A stretch of DNA of 35,854 bases from Propionibacteriales bacterium (GCA_026392415.1 JAPLCC010000008.1:1-35854); one strand, 5' to 3'. Counted from the stretch's first letter, positions 23,555 to 31,716 are shown. Translations and numbers: made by a program. Notes: generated from the letters alone by a model not told the origin.

Positions 23555-25159
23555 TCAGACCCGTCGGCGCAGCACCAGCGCTCCACCGGCAGCCAACAGG
23601 AGCCCGGCGAGCAGCAACGGGCCCGTCAGTGACGGCGCACCGGTGTCGGGCAGGGCTTGCGGAACGCTGTCGCCACCCTGGCCGCCGACACCCTCCTCGG
23701 CGCCGCCCACGTCGCCGGCCTCGGTCACCGTCACGGTGAACGAGCCCGAGGTCTCAACAGCACGAGCGTTGCGCAGGAGGATGATTCCGTCGACCGCCGC
23801 GCAGGTGACCTCGGTGGTGCCGATCGGGAACGTGGTCCCGGACTCCGAGGAGCAGGTCACCGGCACCGGGCCGACCACCAGGTCCGTCGCGCTGACCTCG
23901 AACTCGACCGCGGCGCCGTCCGGCCCGGTGGCCTCCACCGTGATGTCGTCGGGAAGCGTCAGGACCGGTCCGGTGGTGTCGACGACGGACACCAGGAAGT
24001 TGTCCGCGGCCTCGCCTCCCCAGCTGTCCTCGACATTGCAGCTGACCTCGGTGGTGCCGAGCGGGAACGTCGCACCCGAGGAGACCTCAGCGCCCGGTCC
24101 GCCGTCCCACAGGCGGCAGGTGGGCTCGAGGGCGGTGCCGACGAAGTCGGACCCGCTCACGGAGAAGGCGGCCGGGGCCCCGGTCGGGCCGGTGGCCTCG
24201 AGCACGAGGTCGTCCGGCACGGTGACGCTCGGCAGAGGCGCCGTCACCGTGACGTCGAAGCTGTCCGAGGCCACGACGTCGCGGGAGTTCGTTGCCTCAC
24301 AGGTCACGGTGGTGACGCCGATCGGGAAGGTGTCACCGGACGCCACGGGGACGTCGTCGGGCACCGTGCAGGTGACCGGGAGGACGCCGTCGATGACGTC
24401 ATTGCCGCTCACCGTGAAGTCGACTCCGACACCCGTGGCGTCGACTGCGACCTCTTCCAGGTCCGACGGCACCGACACGGTCGGCAGCGGGTCGGTGACC
24501 TCGACGGTGAACCGGTGGAACTTGAACTTGAAGATGTTCGCCAGCGTGAAGGGCGCCCACAGGCATGCGCCGTGGTAGGACCCCACCGGCAGTTCTTCGG
24601 TGACCGAGAACGACGTACCGAAGGTGTAGCCGAGGAAGTCCAGCTGACCGAACTCGGCGATGGTGTCGACGTAGACGTCGCTGATGGCGCAGGCACCGAC
24701 GATGACCGGACCATCGCTCCAGGCACCGCTGATCGAGAACTCGATCGGCACGTCCGCGCCGGCAGCGCTGGTGGCTTCCACCACGATGGCGGAGTTCCCC
24801 GACACCACGAGGGGGCCGGCCGCTGACTGGGGCCCGTCCGGCTGACCGGGCTTCGGCGGGGCCGCCTCCTCGTCCTGGTCCTCGTCCGAACCGGTCGCGT
24901 CGTCCTGTCCGGCGCCGGGCCCGTTGTCCTGCGGGGATGCGGGGGCCGGCTCGGGCTCCGGCTCCGGCTCCGGCTCAGGAGCAGGCTCGGGATCAGGCTC
25001 GGGGGCCGGTTCGGGCTCAGCGGCAGGAGCGCTCTCGCTGCTGTCAGGGACGTCGACGTCGTCGGCGAAGGCACCGCTGGGGGTCAGGGTGCTGAGAAGC
25101 ACGAAGGCCGTCGCGGCAAGCGCTGTCGATGGGCGGAATCTACGAAGTGGGGGGAGCAT
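23555..25159 (-). CDS. sortase-anchored (LPDTG) surface protein with HYR repeats
   Basis: A 534-residue secreted surface protein. A signal peptide (about 1-32, ending in SGAFA) is followed by a Glu-Pro rich spacer (48-75) and an acidic stretch (88-99). Then come four tandem modules, about 116-222 (degenerate), 223-306, 309-394 and 397-479, the last three with the HYR pattern (VTVPDDLVLEATGPTGA, GTTEVTC). The sorting signal is LPDTG at 503-507, a hydrophobic span and RRRV. HYR domains are Ig-like and often adhesive. The ATG at 25159 is chosen from the signal peptide; the open frame to 25426 runs over the MFS start. The class E/F versus A sortase that uses it is not in the window. Confidence 0.85.
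   Translation of the reverse strand: MLPPLRRFRPSTALAATAFVLLSTLTPSGAFADDVDVPDSSESAPAAEPEPAPEPDPEPAPEPEPEPEPEPAPASPQDNGPGAGQDDATGSDEDQDEEAAPPKPGQPDGPQSAAGPLVVSGNSAIVVEATSAAGADVPIEFSISGAWSDGPVIVGACAISDVYVDTIAEFGQLDFLGYTFGTSFSVTEELPVGSYHGACLWAPFTLANIFKFKFHRFTVEVTDPLPTVSVPSDLEEVAVDATGVGVDFTVSGNDVIDGVLPVTCTVPDDVPVASGDTFPIGVTTVTCEATNSRDVVASDSFDVTVTAPLPSVTVPDDLVLEATGPTGAPAAFSVSGSDFVGTALEPTCRLWDGGPGAEVSSGATFPLGTTEVSCNVEDSWGGEAADNFLVSVVDTTGPVLTLPDDITVEATGPDGAAVEFEVSATDLVVGPVPVTCSSESGTTFPIGTTEVTCAAVDGIILLRNARAVETSGSFTVTVTEAGDVGGAEEGVGGQGGDSVPQALPDTGAPSLTGPLLLAGLLLAAGGALVLRRRV
24946..25018. repeat. low-complexity Glu-Pro codon repeat in the HYR gene
   Basis: Imperfect 6-bp units (GGCTCG, GGCTCC, GGTTCG on the plus strand) encode EP/AP/DP dipeptides. 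They form the spacer that lifts the HYR modules from the wall and could vary in copy number by slippage. Confidence 0.7.
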
Positions 25160-25308
25160 TCGCCCACCCCACCAGACCTCGTGGCCCCCCGTCCCGGGAA
25201 TTGGAGATCTCTTTACCTTCGTGCGCAACCCTCGGATCCGCGGGTCCCGGTCGGTCGGGCCGCTCACCCCGGGCGACGGCTCGCTCGCCGCGGCCCTAGC
25301 CTTGGCGG
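25160..25308. other. divergent intergenic region, HYR gene / MFS gene
   Basis: A 149-bp divergent region. An AT-rich patch around 25198-25220 (GGAATTGGAGATCTCTTTACC) is the only clear low-GC stretch and probably holds the HYR promoter. The MFS promoter is at 25297-25302. No strong inverted repeat is seen. Confidence 0.4.
25297..25302 (+). promoter_or_regulatory. leaderless -10 element of the MFS gene
   Basis: TAGCCT, 6 nt, GTG (25309). Confidence 0.5.
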
Positions 25309-26610
25309 GTGAGCCCGTCGGTCGCCACCACCAGGGGGCCCTACCCCATCTGGATCGTCGGACTGCTCGTCTACCTGCTGGCGGTCTTCCACCGCTCCTC
25401 GCTCGCCGTCGCGGGCCTCGACGCAACCGAACGCTTCGACATCGGCGCCTCGCAGCTGGCGACCTTCACGATGCTCCAGCTGCTCGTGTACGCCGCGATG
25501 CAGATCCCCGTCGGCCTCCTCGTCGATCGCTTCGGACCGCGCCAGGTGCTGCTGACCGGAGCCGTGGTGCTGATCGTCGCGCAGGCCGGCTTCGCCTTCG
25601 CCGACAGCTACGCCCTGGCCCTGCTCGCGCGACTGTTCGTGGGCATCGGCGACGCGATGACCTTCATCTGCGTGCTCCGACTGGTGACGACCTGGTTCGC
25701 CCCGCGACGCATTCCGCTGATGACCCAGCTCACCGGCGTGCTGGGACAGCTCGGCGCGATCCTCGCCGCCGTGCCGATGACCTGGGCGCTGGGCAACCTC
25801 GGCTGGACCCGCTCCTACCTGCTCGCAGCCTCGCTCGGCATCGTGCTGGTGTTCGGGCTGCTGTTCGTCGTCCACGACGCGCCGACCTCACGGTCGATGC
25901 GCGGACCGGCCCTGTCGTGGAGCCAGATCCGAACGAGTCTGGGAGCGTCCTGGGCGCAGCCCGGCACCCGTCTGGGGTTCTGGATGCACTTCTCGACCCA
26001 GTTCAGCGCGACCACCCTGGGCCTGTTGTGGGGCTACCCGTTCTTCGTCCAGGGCGAGGGCCGGTCCGACCACGTGGCCGGGCTGTTGCTGACGCTGATG
26101 GTCATCGCCGTCATGGCCACGGGCCCCGTCCTCGGCTGGGCGATCACACGCCACCCGTGGCAGCGCTCAACGATCGTGATCGCCATCGTTTCGTCGATCG
26201 TGGTCGCCTGGACCGCGGTGCTTGCCTGGCCCGGGCAGGCGCCCCTCTCACTCCTCGTCGTGCTGGTGATCGTGGCCGGCATCGGCGGCCCGGCATCGAT
26301 GATCGGCTTCGACCTCGGCCGTACGTCGAATCCTTCCGACCGGCTCGCCAGCGCCACCGGCATCATCAACCAGGCCGGCTTCATCGCCAGCCTGCTCCTG
26401 GTCGTCGGCATCGGCGTGGTTCTCGACTGGCGCACGCCCGGGTCGAGCACCGACTACACACCCGACGCCTTCCGAGCGGCGATGTCGTGCCAGTACCTGC
26501 TCTGGGGTGTGGGCCTCGTGCAGATCTGGCGTTACCGGGTCAAGGCACGGGCCAAGATCATGGCTGAGGAGCCCGAGGCGTACGGCCGGGTGCCGGACGA
26601 GCTGGGTTAG
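25309..26610 (+). CDS. major facilitator superfamily transporter
   Basis: A 433-residue integral membrane protein with about 12 hydrophobic segments. The loop between spans 2 and 3 has the MFS signature GLLVDRFGPRQVLLTGA, with basic loops on the cytoplasmic side such as TTWFAPRRIPLMTQ. It is a nitrate/sugar-type MFS permease in general shape, but no substrate-specific motif is evident, so its cargo is unknown. The start GTG 25309 is supported by a leaderless promoter. Its stop TAG overlaps the stop TAA of the convergent MBL gene by two bases. It is one of three genes inserted, relative to M. tuberculosis, between crp and the MBL gene. Confidence 0.88.
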   Translation: MSPSVATTRGPYPIWIVGLLVYLLAVFHRSSLAVAGLDATERFDIGASQLATFTMLQLLVYAAMQIPVGLLVDRFGPRQVLLTGAVVLIVAQAGFAFADSYALALLARLFVGIGDAMTFICVLRLVTTWFAPRRIPLMTQLTGVLGQLGAILAAVPMTWALGNLGWTRSYLLAASLGIVLVFGLLFVVHDAPTSRSMRGPALSWSQIRTSLGASWAQPGTRLGFWMHFSTQFSATTLGLLWGYPFFVQGEGRSDHVAGLLLTLMVIAVMATGPVLGWAITRHPWQRSTIVIAIVSSIVVAWTAVLAWPGQAPLSLLVVLVIVAGIGGPASMIGFDLGRTSNPSDRLASATGIINQAGFIASLLLVVGIGVVLDWRTPGSSTDYTPDAFRAAMSCQYLLWGVGLVQIWRYRVKARAKIMAEEPEAYGRVPDELG

Positions 26611-27434
26611 CCGCGCTGCGCCAGGTGAGCCAACTGCGCACGCACCGACCACTCGGCTGCACCCCACAACGCCTCGTCGACGTCGGCGTAGACGACCTCG
26701 ACGACCTTGCGCGGCAGGTCCGGGTCCTCGGCGACGTCGGGAGGCAGCTGCGCCGGCACCATCCCCAGGCGGCCGAGCGCGGCCTCGACCTGGGCGAGCC
26801 GTTCGCGCCGGTGCACCACGTAGTGGTCGAGCACGCCGGCCGCGTCCGGCAGCACCGGACCGTGCGCCGGCCACAGCGACTGCGCCCGACCATCGGTCAC
26901 GAGCGAACGCATCTTCGCGATCGAGTCGAAGTAGGAGCCGAGGTCGCCGTCGGGGTGAACGATCACGGTCGTGCCGCGACCGAGCACCATGTCGCCGGTC
27001 AGCAACGCCTTGTCGGCCTCGACCAGCAAGGACACCGAGTCACTCGTGTGGCCGGGCGTCGTCAGCACCTCGACCGCGAGACCGCCGACCGACAGGACCT
27101 CGCCGTCGACGATCGGCTCCGATCGCCAGCACTGGGCCGGATCCAGGCCGCGCACGCCGCAGCCCATCCGCTCGGCGAACGAACGCGCCGCCTCGGTGTG
27201 GTCCAGGTGGTGGTGGGTGACCACGACGGCGTCGACCTGGCCAGCGGCGGCAGCGACGGCGTCGAGATGCTCGTCGTGCAACGGCCCCGGGTCGACCACG
27301 ATCGAACGGTCGGCACCGGGCTCGCGCAGGATCCAGGTGTTGGTGCCGTCGAGCGTCATGATCCCGGGGTTGGGGGCGAGCACGCAGCGCCCGCGGGCGC
27401 CGTACTCGCCGCCGCTCCAGGGTTGGGCGCTCAT
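26607..27434 (-). CDS. metallo-beta-lactamase-fold hydrolase (Rv3677c-like)
   Basis: A 275-residue MBL protein. Metal ligands are HHHLDH (74-79), His129 (TPGHTSDS), Asp148 (LTGDMV) and His191 (WPAHGP). The C-terminal region after 200 has a winged-helix-like segment (VVHRRERLAQVEAAL), as in LACTB2/glyoxalase II-like enzymes; substrate unknown. The ATG at 27434 is 4 nt after the stop of the Nudix gene and has GGAGG about 10 nt upstream; the frame open to 27503 lies in the Nudix gene. It corresponds in position to Rv3677c of M. tuberculosis. Last gene of the DUF4177-RidA-Nudix-MBL operon, convergent with MFS. Confidence 0.88.
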   Translation of the reverse strand: MSAQPWSGGEYGARGRCVLAPNPGIMTLDGTNTWILREPGADRSIVVDPGPLHDEHLDAVAAAAGQVDAVVVTHHHLDHTEAARSFAERMGCGVRGLDPAQCWRSEPIVDGEVLSVGGLAVEVLTTPGHTSDSVSLLVEADKALLTGDMVLGRGTTVIVHPDGDLGSYFDSIAKMRSLVTDGRAQSLWPAHGPVLPDAAGVLDHYVVHRRERLAQVEAALGRLGMVPAQLPPDVAEDPDLPRKVVEVVYADVDEALWGAAEWSVRAQLAHLAQRG

Positions 27435-27438
27435 CGGA

Positions 27439-28308
27439 TCAGGACCTCCGCGCAGCCACCAGCGGGCGCAGTTCGTCGGGCATCGACAACGTGAACCCGT
27501 CACCGAGCGGTTCGACCTCGGGCATGAACATCTCGACGGTGCGCCCTTCGCTGGCGGCCATCACCGCGTCCAGCCCACCGATCGTGCCGATCTCCAGGCA
27601 GGTGAGGTACGTCGGCGGGAGCATCGCGAGCTCGCCACCGTCGGCCTGGTCGGCGGCCTCGGCGGCCGGCAACCACACGACCTCCGACGACTCCGAGGAG
27701 ACGTCGCGGGTGCGCTGCCCCTCAGGCAGGCGGGCGACGAAGAACCAGGTCCGATAGCGCTTCGGCTCGAAGACCGGCGTCAGCCAGCCCGTCCAGGTCC
27801 CGAGCAGGTCGGTGCGCAACACCAGGCCGCGCCGGTCCAGGAAGTCGGTCATCGACTCGGCGCGGGACTCGAGGGCGACCCGATCGGCCTCCCAGTCGTC
27901 GCCGGTGACGTCCGCGATGACGCTGTCGGCCGACGTACCGGCGAGCAGGACGCCGGACTCCTCGAACGTCTCGCGCACCGCGGCGCACACCAGTGCCCGG
28001 GCGACGTCTTCGGTCGTGCCGAGTCGCACGGCCCACTCAGCGGGCGAGGGGCCGGCCCAGGCGACGGTGTGGTCGTGGTCGCGCGGGTCGACGCCGCCAC
28101 CGGGGAAGACGCACATGCCCCCGGCGAAGGCCATCGAGGTCTGGCGACGCAGCAGGTAGACCTCGGGCGCATCGTCGGCATCCGGACGCAGCAGGATCAC
28201 CGTCGCGGCGTTGCGCGGTTCCGCAGCATCGCGACGCCCATCGGCGTACTCCTGGGCGAGCTCGGCGAGCTCCGCCGGCAACGCCACGGGGGGCAGCGGG
28301 ATCCTCAA
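27439..28308 (-). CDS. Nudix hydrolase of the NUDT19-like type (interrupted Nudix box)
   Basis: A 289-residue Nudix protein. The Nudix motif is split: FPGGGVDPRDHD comes near 68, and AAVRETFEESGVLL only about 40 residues later, the arrangement of eukaryotic NUDT19 and related CoA diphosphatases. The natural substrate here is unproven. The TTG start (28308-28306) overlaps the RidA stop (TTGA), and the MBL gene follows after 4 nt. I do not recall a gene in this place in M. tuberculosis, where Rv3677c directly neighbours Rv3678c, so it may be a lineage-specific addition to the operon. Confidence 0.85.
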   Translation of the reverse strand: MRIPLPPVALPAELAELAQEYADGRRDAAEPRNAATVILLRPDADDAPEVYLLRRQTSMAFAGGMCVFPGGGVDPRDHDHTVAWAGPSPAEWAVRLGTTEDVARALVCAAVRETFEESGVLLAGTSADSVIADVTGDDWEADRVALESRAESMTDFLDRRGLVLRTDLLGTWTGWLTPVFEPKRYRTWFFVARLPEGQRTRDVSSESSEVVWLPAAEAADQADGGELAMLPPTYLTCLEIGTIGGLDAVMAASEGRTVEMFMPEVEPLGDGFTLSMPDELRPLVAARRS

Positions 28309-28766
28309 CCGACGACCTCGGCGATGACCTCGACCTCGACGGCCGAGTCGAGCGGCAGGACGGCGACCCCGACGGCTGAGCGCGCGTGCACGCCGAGCTC
28401 CCCGAAGACCTCACCGAACAGCTCGGACGCACCATTGGCCACCGCGGCCTGGGCGGTGAAGTCGGGTGCGGAGGCGACGAAGACGCCCACCTTGAGGATC
28501 CGGACGCCCTCGAGAGTGCCGGTCACCGAGCGGATCGCGGCCATCGCGTTGAGCGCGCACTGCCGGGCGCATTCGTACGCCGTCTCCTGCGTGACGTCGG
28601 CGCCGACCTTGCCGGTGGCGACCAGGGAACCCTCACGCATCGGGATCTGGCCGGCGGTGTAGACCATCGCGCCACTGCGGACAGCAGGCAGGTACGCAGC
28701 CACCGGCGGCACGACGTCCGGGACGCTCAGACCGAGGCCGGCAAGCCGCTCCTCCGGAGTCGACAT
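28305..28766 (-). CDS. RidA/YjgF family protein
   Basis: A 153-residue RidA-family protein, longer than canonical 130-residue RidA because of an N-terminal extension and an insertion. The end VRILKVGVFVASAPDFTAQ and HARSAVGVAVLPLDSAVEVEVIAE match the RidA/YjgF pattern, including the Arg that binds carboxylates (ARSAVGV). Canonical RidA deaminates reactive enamines/imines from PLP enzymes; for this subfamily (LPPVAAYLPAVRSG-type N terminus, Rv3678c-like) no reaction is known to me. It lies 5 nt after the DUF4177-like gene and overlaps the Nudix gene. Confidence 0.9.
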   Translation of the reverse strand: MSTPEERLAGLGLSVPDVVPPVAAYLPAVRSGAMVYTAGQIPMREGSLVATGKVGADVTQETAYECARQCALNAMAAIRSVTGTLEGVRILKVGVFVASAPDFTAQAAVANGASELFGEVFGELGVHARSAVGVAVLPLDSAVEVEVIAEVVG

Positions 28767-28771
28767 CGCGG

Positions 28772-28927
28772 TCAGCCCTGGGCGGGACGCTTGAAGTACG
28801 CGATGTCGTTGCCGCCCTGGCCGGGAATGAGGGTGACGAGCTCCCACCCGTCCTGGCCGAAGTTGTTGAGGATCTGCGCCGCGACATGGTTGAGGACGGG
28901 CGCTACCTGGTACTCCCACTTGGTCAT
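28772..28927 (-). CDS. small DUF4177-like protein (Rv3678A-like)
   Basis: A 51-residue protein, MTKWEYQVAPVL at the start, then LNNFGQDGWELVTLIPG and a C-terminal FKRP. The WEY...DGWELV pattern is that of DUF4177, small proteins of unknown function. A counterpart of the same size sits at this position in mycobacteria. The ATG has TATCGT 7 nt upstream, so it is the first, leaderless gene of the operon with RidA, Nudix and MBL. Small enough to be missed by gene callers, but the codon use and conserved motif support it. Confidence 0.85.
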   Translation of the reverse strand: MTKWEYQVAPVLNHVAAQILNNFGQDGWELVTLIPGQGGNDIAYFKRPAQG

Positions 28928-28934
28928 GCTCCGC

Positions 28935-28940
28935 ACGATA
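28935..28940 (-). promoter_or_regulatory. leaderless -10 element of the DUF4177-RidA-Nudix-MBL operon
   Basis: TATCGT, 7 nt, ATG (28927). A weak CGGAGC lies in the spacer, so a very short leader is also possible. Confidence 0.4.
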
Positions 28941-28987
28941 CCCACGACAGCCGGGCCGGCCGCCGGTGCCCGACCGGAGCAACGTCC

Positions 28988-29003
28988 TGTGGCCCACGTC
29001 ACA
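28988..29003. promoter_or_regulatory. Crp-binding site between the RidA and ArsA operons
   Basis: TGTGGCCCACGTCACA matches TGTGAN6TCACA with a single mismatch. It is centred about 68 bp upstream of the leaderless start of the minus-strand operon, a position allowed for class I activation, and about 105 bp from that of the ArsA operon. The only strong Crp-type site noticed in the window apart from the one at crp. Confidence 0.6.
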
Positions 29004-29086
29004 GTCGGGCAACGATGCTGTGGTGTGCTGCTGGCAATCGGCTTCTTCACCTGGATCGTTCTGGCAGACAGGCTTTCCTGAACCAC

Positions 29087-29092
29087 TAGGCT
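29087..29092 (+). promoter_or_regulatory. leaderless -10 element of the ArsA-like gene pair
   Basis: TAGGCT, 7 nt, GTG (29100). Confidence 0.5.
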
Positions 29093-29099
29093 TCGGCCC

Positions 29100-30098
29100 G
29101 TGAGTGACTGGTCGAAGGTGCGCCTGCACATCGTCTCCGGCAAGGGCGGCACGGGGAAGTCGACCGTCGCCTCCGCGCTGGCGCTGGCGCTGGCCGGCAA
29201 GGGCAAGAACGTCCTGCTCTGCGAGGTCGAGGGCCGCCAGGGCATCGCCCGGATGTTCGACGTGGACCCGTTGCCATATGTCGAGCGTCGGCTGACGACA
29301 GGCCTCCCGGAAGAGGACGGCGGTCGCGGTGTCGTGCATGCACTGCACATCGACGCGGAGTCCGCGCTCCTCGAGTACCTCTCCATGTACTACCGGCTCG
29401 GCCGTGCAGGCAAGGCGCTCGATCGGTTCGGCGTCATCGAGTTCGCCACGACCATCGCTCCCGGCGTGCGTGACGTCCTGCTGACCGGCAAGGTCTACGA
29501 GGCGGTCGAGCGCAACAGCCGCAACAAGGGTGCGATCACCTACGACCACGTCGTCCTGGACGCTCCGCCGACCGGTCGGATCTGCCAGTTCCTCAACGTC
29601 AGCGACGAGCTCGCCGGACTGGCGAAGGTCGGCCCGATCAAGGCCCAGTCCGACACCATGATGACCCTGTTCCGCTCCCCCCGTACGGCCGTCCACCTGG
29701 TCACCGTGCTCGAGGAGATGCCGGTGCAGGAGACCATCGACGGCATCTCCGAGCTCCGCGCCAACCGGCTTCCCGTCGGTGGCGTGATCGTCAATCTCGC
29801 GCGACCCCAGGACCTCACGGCCGACGACCTCGCCGCCGCCCGGACCGGCAAGCTCGACCAGGCCCGCATCGAGAAGGACCTCGCAGCCGGCGGCCTGACC
29901 GTCACTCCGACCCTGGTCGACGATCTCGTGGCCGAGGCGGCCGACCACGCCGAGCGACGCGCCCTCGAGGACTCCCAGCGCGACCTGGTCGCCAAGCTGG
30001 ACGTCCCGTCGTACGAGTTGCCCCGCCTGGCCGGCGGCATCGACATCGGCGGGCTCTACGAACTCGCCGCCCACCTCCGAGCGCAAGGGATGGCCTGA
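29100..30098 (+). CDS. ArsA/GET3-like P-loop ATPase, first of a pair (Rv3679-like)
   Basis: A 332-residue cytoplasmic ATPase of the ArsA/Get3 class. The deviant P-loop GKGGTGKST is at 14-22, with the extra Lys typical of this dimeric class; the switch I region follows as CEVEGRQGIARMFDV and Walker B as DHVVLDAPPTGR. There is no arsenite-binding Cys triad, so an arsenic pump role is unlikely. In M. tuberculosis the homologous pair Rv3679/Rv3680 works as a complex reported in glycerol and metabolite tolerance. The GTG has a leaderless promoter. The second ATPase starts 5 nt after this stop. Confidence 0.9.
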   Translation: MSDWSKVRLHIVSGKGGTGKSTVASALALALAGKGKNVLLCEVEGRQGIARMFDVDPLPYVERRLTTGLPEEDGGRGVVHALHIDAESALLEYLSMYYRLGRAGKALDRFGVIEFATTIAPGVRDVLLTGKVYEAVERNSRNKGAITYDHVVLDAPPTGRICQFLNVSDELAGLAKVGPIKAQSDTMMTLFRSPRTAVHLVTVLEEMPVQETIDGISELRANRLPVGGVIVNLARPQDLTADDLAAARTGKLDQARIEKDLAAGGLTVTPTLVDDLVAEAADHAERRALEDSQRDLVAKLDVPSYELPRLAGGIDIGGLYELAAHLRAQGMA

Positions 30099-30103
30099 AC
30101 GCC

Positions 30104-31285
30104 ATGGCCCGCAGCACCACCCAGCGACAGACCCGCGTCGGCCCCGCGACCCCGCCCGCCCGGCGCGCGGGCAACCTCGACATCGACGCCCTGCTCGACG
30201 ACCCGAAGACCGGGATCATCGTGTGCTGCGGCTCCGGCGGCGTCGGCAAGACGACGACGAGTGCCGCACTCGCGCTGCGGGCTGCCGAACGGGGTCGGAA
30301 GGTCGTCGTCCTCACCATCGACCCGGCCCGACGACTCGCGCAGTCGATGGGTATCGCGGAGCTGGACAACACCCCGCGGCCCGTCAGCGGCGTCCAGGGC
30401 GACGGCAGCCTCGACGCGATGATGCTCGACATGAAGCGCACCTTCGACGAGGTGGTCATCTCCCAGGCCAGCCCGGAGAAGGCGAAGCAGATCCTGGCCA
30501 ATCCGTTCTACGTCGCGCTGTCGAGCTCGTTCGCGGGCACGCAGGAGTACATGGCGATGGAGAAGCTCGGCCAGCTGCACCGCGACTCCCGCGCGGCCGG
30601 CACCTACGACCTGATCGTCGTGGACACGCCGCCGTCGCGGTCGGCGCTCGACTTCCTGGACTCCCCCGAACGCCTGTCGAGTTTCCTCGACGGCAAGTTC
30701 GTCCGGCTGATGATGGCGCCGGCCAAGGGACCAGCCAAGCTCATGTCGGCCGGCTTCGGCCTGATCGTGAACGCCATGACCAAGATCCTGGGCGCCCAGT
30801 TCCTCAAGGACCTGCAGACGTTCGTCACTGCGCTCGACACCGTGTTCGGCGGATTCCGCCAGCGGGCCCAGCAGACCTACTCGCTGCTCAAGGCCGACGG
30901 TACGGCGTTCCTCGTCGTGGCAGCACCCGAGCCGGACGCCCTGCGCGAGGCGGAGTACTTCGTGGAGCGCCTCAGCGAGGACGGGATGCCCCTCGCGGGT
31001 CTGGTCATCAACAGGGCCAGCCCGGAGCCGGCCGGTGCGCTGTCGGCCGACGAGGCCATGACGGCAGCGGAGCGCCTGCGCCAGCAGGACGCGGGTTCAC
31101 TGACGGCGGGCCTGCTCCGGCTGCACGGCGACCGGGTCCGCATGGTGCAGCGTGAGGGCATGCTGCGCGACCGGTTCGCGACCGCGCACCCGCAGGTGTC
31201 GACGGTCGTGGTGCCGGCGCTCGCCGGCGACGTGCACGACCTCGATGGCCTGCGCACGGTGGGCGCCCTGCTCGCGCAGGGCTAG
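30104..31285 (+). CDS. ArsA/GET3-like P-loop ATPase, second of a pair (Rv3680-like)
   Basis: A 393-residue partner ATPase. The P-loop is GSGGVGKTT (43-51), which lacks the first signature Lys that the paired protein has (Ser in that place), and VVDTPPSR is the Walker B region; VLTIDPARRLAQSMG follows the P-loop as in ArsA. An Arg/Thr-rich N-terminal extension of about 25 residues is predicted to be disordered. It is translated after the first ATPase with a 5-nt gap, so the two are probably made in equal amounts and form a heterodimer. Convergent with whiB4, 7 nt away. Confidence 0.9.
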   Translation: MARSTTQRQTRVGPATPPARRAGNLDIDALLDDPKTGIIVCCGSGGVGKTTTSAALALRAAERGRKVVVLTIDPARRLAQSMGIAELDNTPRPVSGVQGDGSLDAMMLDMKRTFDEVVISQASPEKAKQILANPFYVALSSSFAGTQEYMAMEKLGQLHRDSRAAGTYDLIVVDTPPSRSALDFLDSPERLSSFLDGKFVRLMMAPAKGPAKLMSAGFGLIVNAMTKILGAQFLKDLQTFVTALDTVFGGFRQRAQQTYSLLKADGTAFLVVAAPEPDALREAEYFVERLSEDGMPLAGLVINRASPEPAGALSADEAMTAAERLRQQDAGSLTAGLLRLHGDRVRMVQREGMLRDRFATAHPQVSTVVVPALAGDVHDLDGLRTVGALLAQG

Positions 31286-31292
31286 TTCAACC

Positions 31293-31574
31293 TCAGATCG
31301 CGGGCGCGCCCTGGTTGTCGCGCGCGTCCTCGAGGACCTTGCGCCACGACGCACTCGGGCGGCGACGCAGGAGCGCGCGGCGTTCCCGTTCCGTCATGCC
31401 GCCCCAGACACCCCACTCGATCTGGTTGTCGAGTGCCTCGGCGAGACACTCGGTGCGCACGCCACAACCCGCACACACCTGCTTGGCCTTGTTCTGCTCT
31501 GCGCCCCGAACGAAAAGCTGGTCCGGTTGCGCGTCTCGGCAGGCTGCACGAGGCGCCCAGTCATCAACCCACAT
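31293..31574 (-). CDS. whiB4: WhiB-family iron-sulfur redox-sensing regulator (WhiB4-like)
   Basis: A 93-residue WhiB protein. Four Fe-S ligating cysteines are present, Cys12, Cys34, Cys37 and Cys43 (C-x21-C-x2-C-x5-C), followed by GVWGG (55-59), the turn that contacts the principal sigma factor, and a basic C-terminal RERRALLRRRP DNA-binding tail. The location between the ArsA pair and ponA2 is that of whiB4 (Rv3681c), a redox regulator of oxidative-stress genes. The ATG at 31574 has AGGGGA about 4 nt upstream; ATG 31598 (eight codons more) is possible. Divergent from ponA2 across 215 bp with a perfect palindrome. Confidence 0.92.
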   Translation of the reverse strand: MWVDDWAPRAACRDAQPDQLFVRGAEQNKAKQVCAGCGVRTECLAEALDNQIEWGVWGGMTERERRALLRRRPSASWRKVLEDARDNQGAPAI

Positions 31575-31644
31575 GTTGTCCCCTGGTGGTTCCCACATCC
31601 GAGAAGCCAGCACCCCCACAGCGCATGGTCTTCTCGACGTGACC

Positions 31645-31650
31645 AAAGTA
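31645..31650 (-). promoter_or_regulatory. candidate -10 element of whiB4
   Basis: TACTTT on the minus strand gives a 5' leader of about 64 nt to the ATG at 31574. No matching -35 is clear. Confidence 0.3.
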
Positions 31651-31694
31651 AAGGATGATGACCCCTCACCGATATCACTCATTGGGCCCAACCT

Positions 31695-31716
31695 GTCTAG
31701 TCACATCTGACTAGAC
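31695..31716. promoter_or_regulatory. perfect 22-bp palindrome in the whiB4/ponA2 divergent region
   Basis: Arms GTCTAGTCA and TGACTAGAC (9 bp, exact) surround CATC. It lies about 75 bp upstream of the ponA2 start and about 120 bp upstream of whiB4, in a low-GC patch. The size and symmetry fit an operator of a dimeric regulator (TetR or MarR class); no regulator in the window is an obvious partner. Confidence 0.6.

Noticed and set aside
22720..26610. Novel defence or toxin-antitoxin system in the crp-MBL insert
   Set aside because: The genes are a regulator, a wall-anchored adhesin-like protein and a transporter, with different orientations and promoters. No nuclease, toxin or defence domain is visible.
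29100..31285. Arsenite efflux operon
   Set aside because: The ATPases lack the arsenite-binding cysteines and no arsB, arsC or arsR is nearby.
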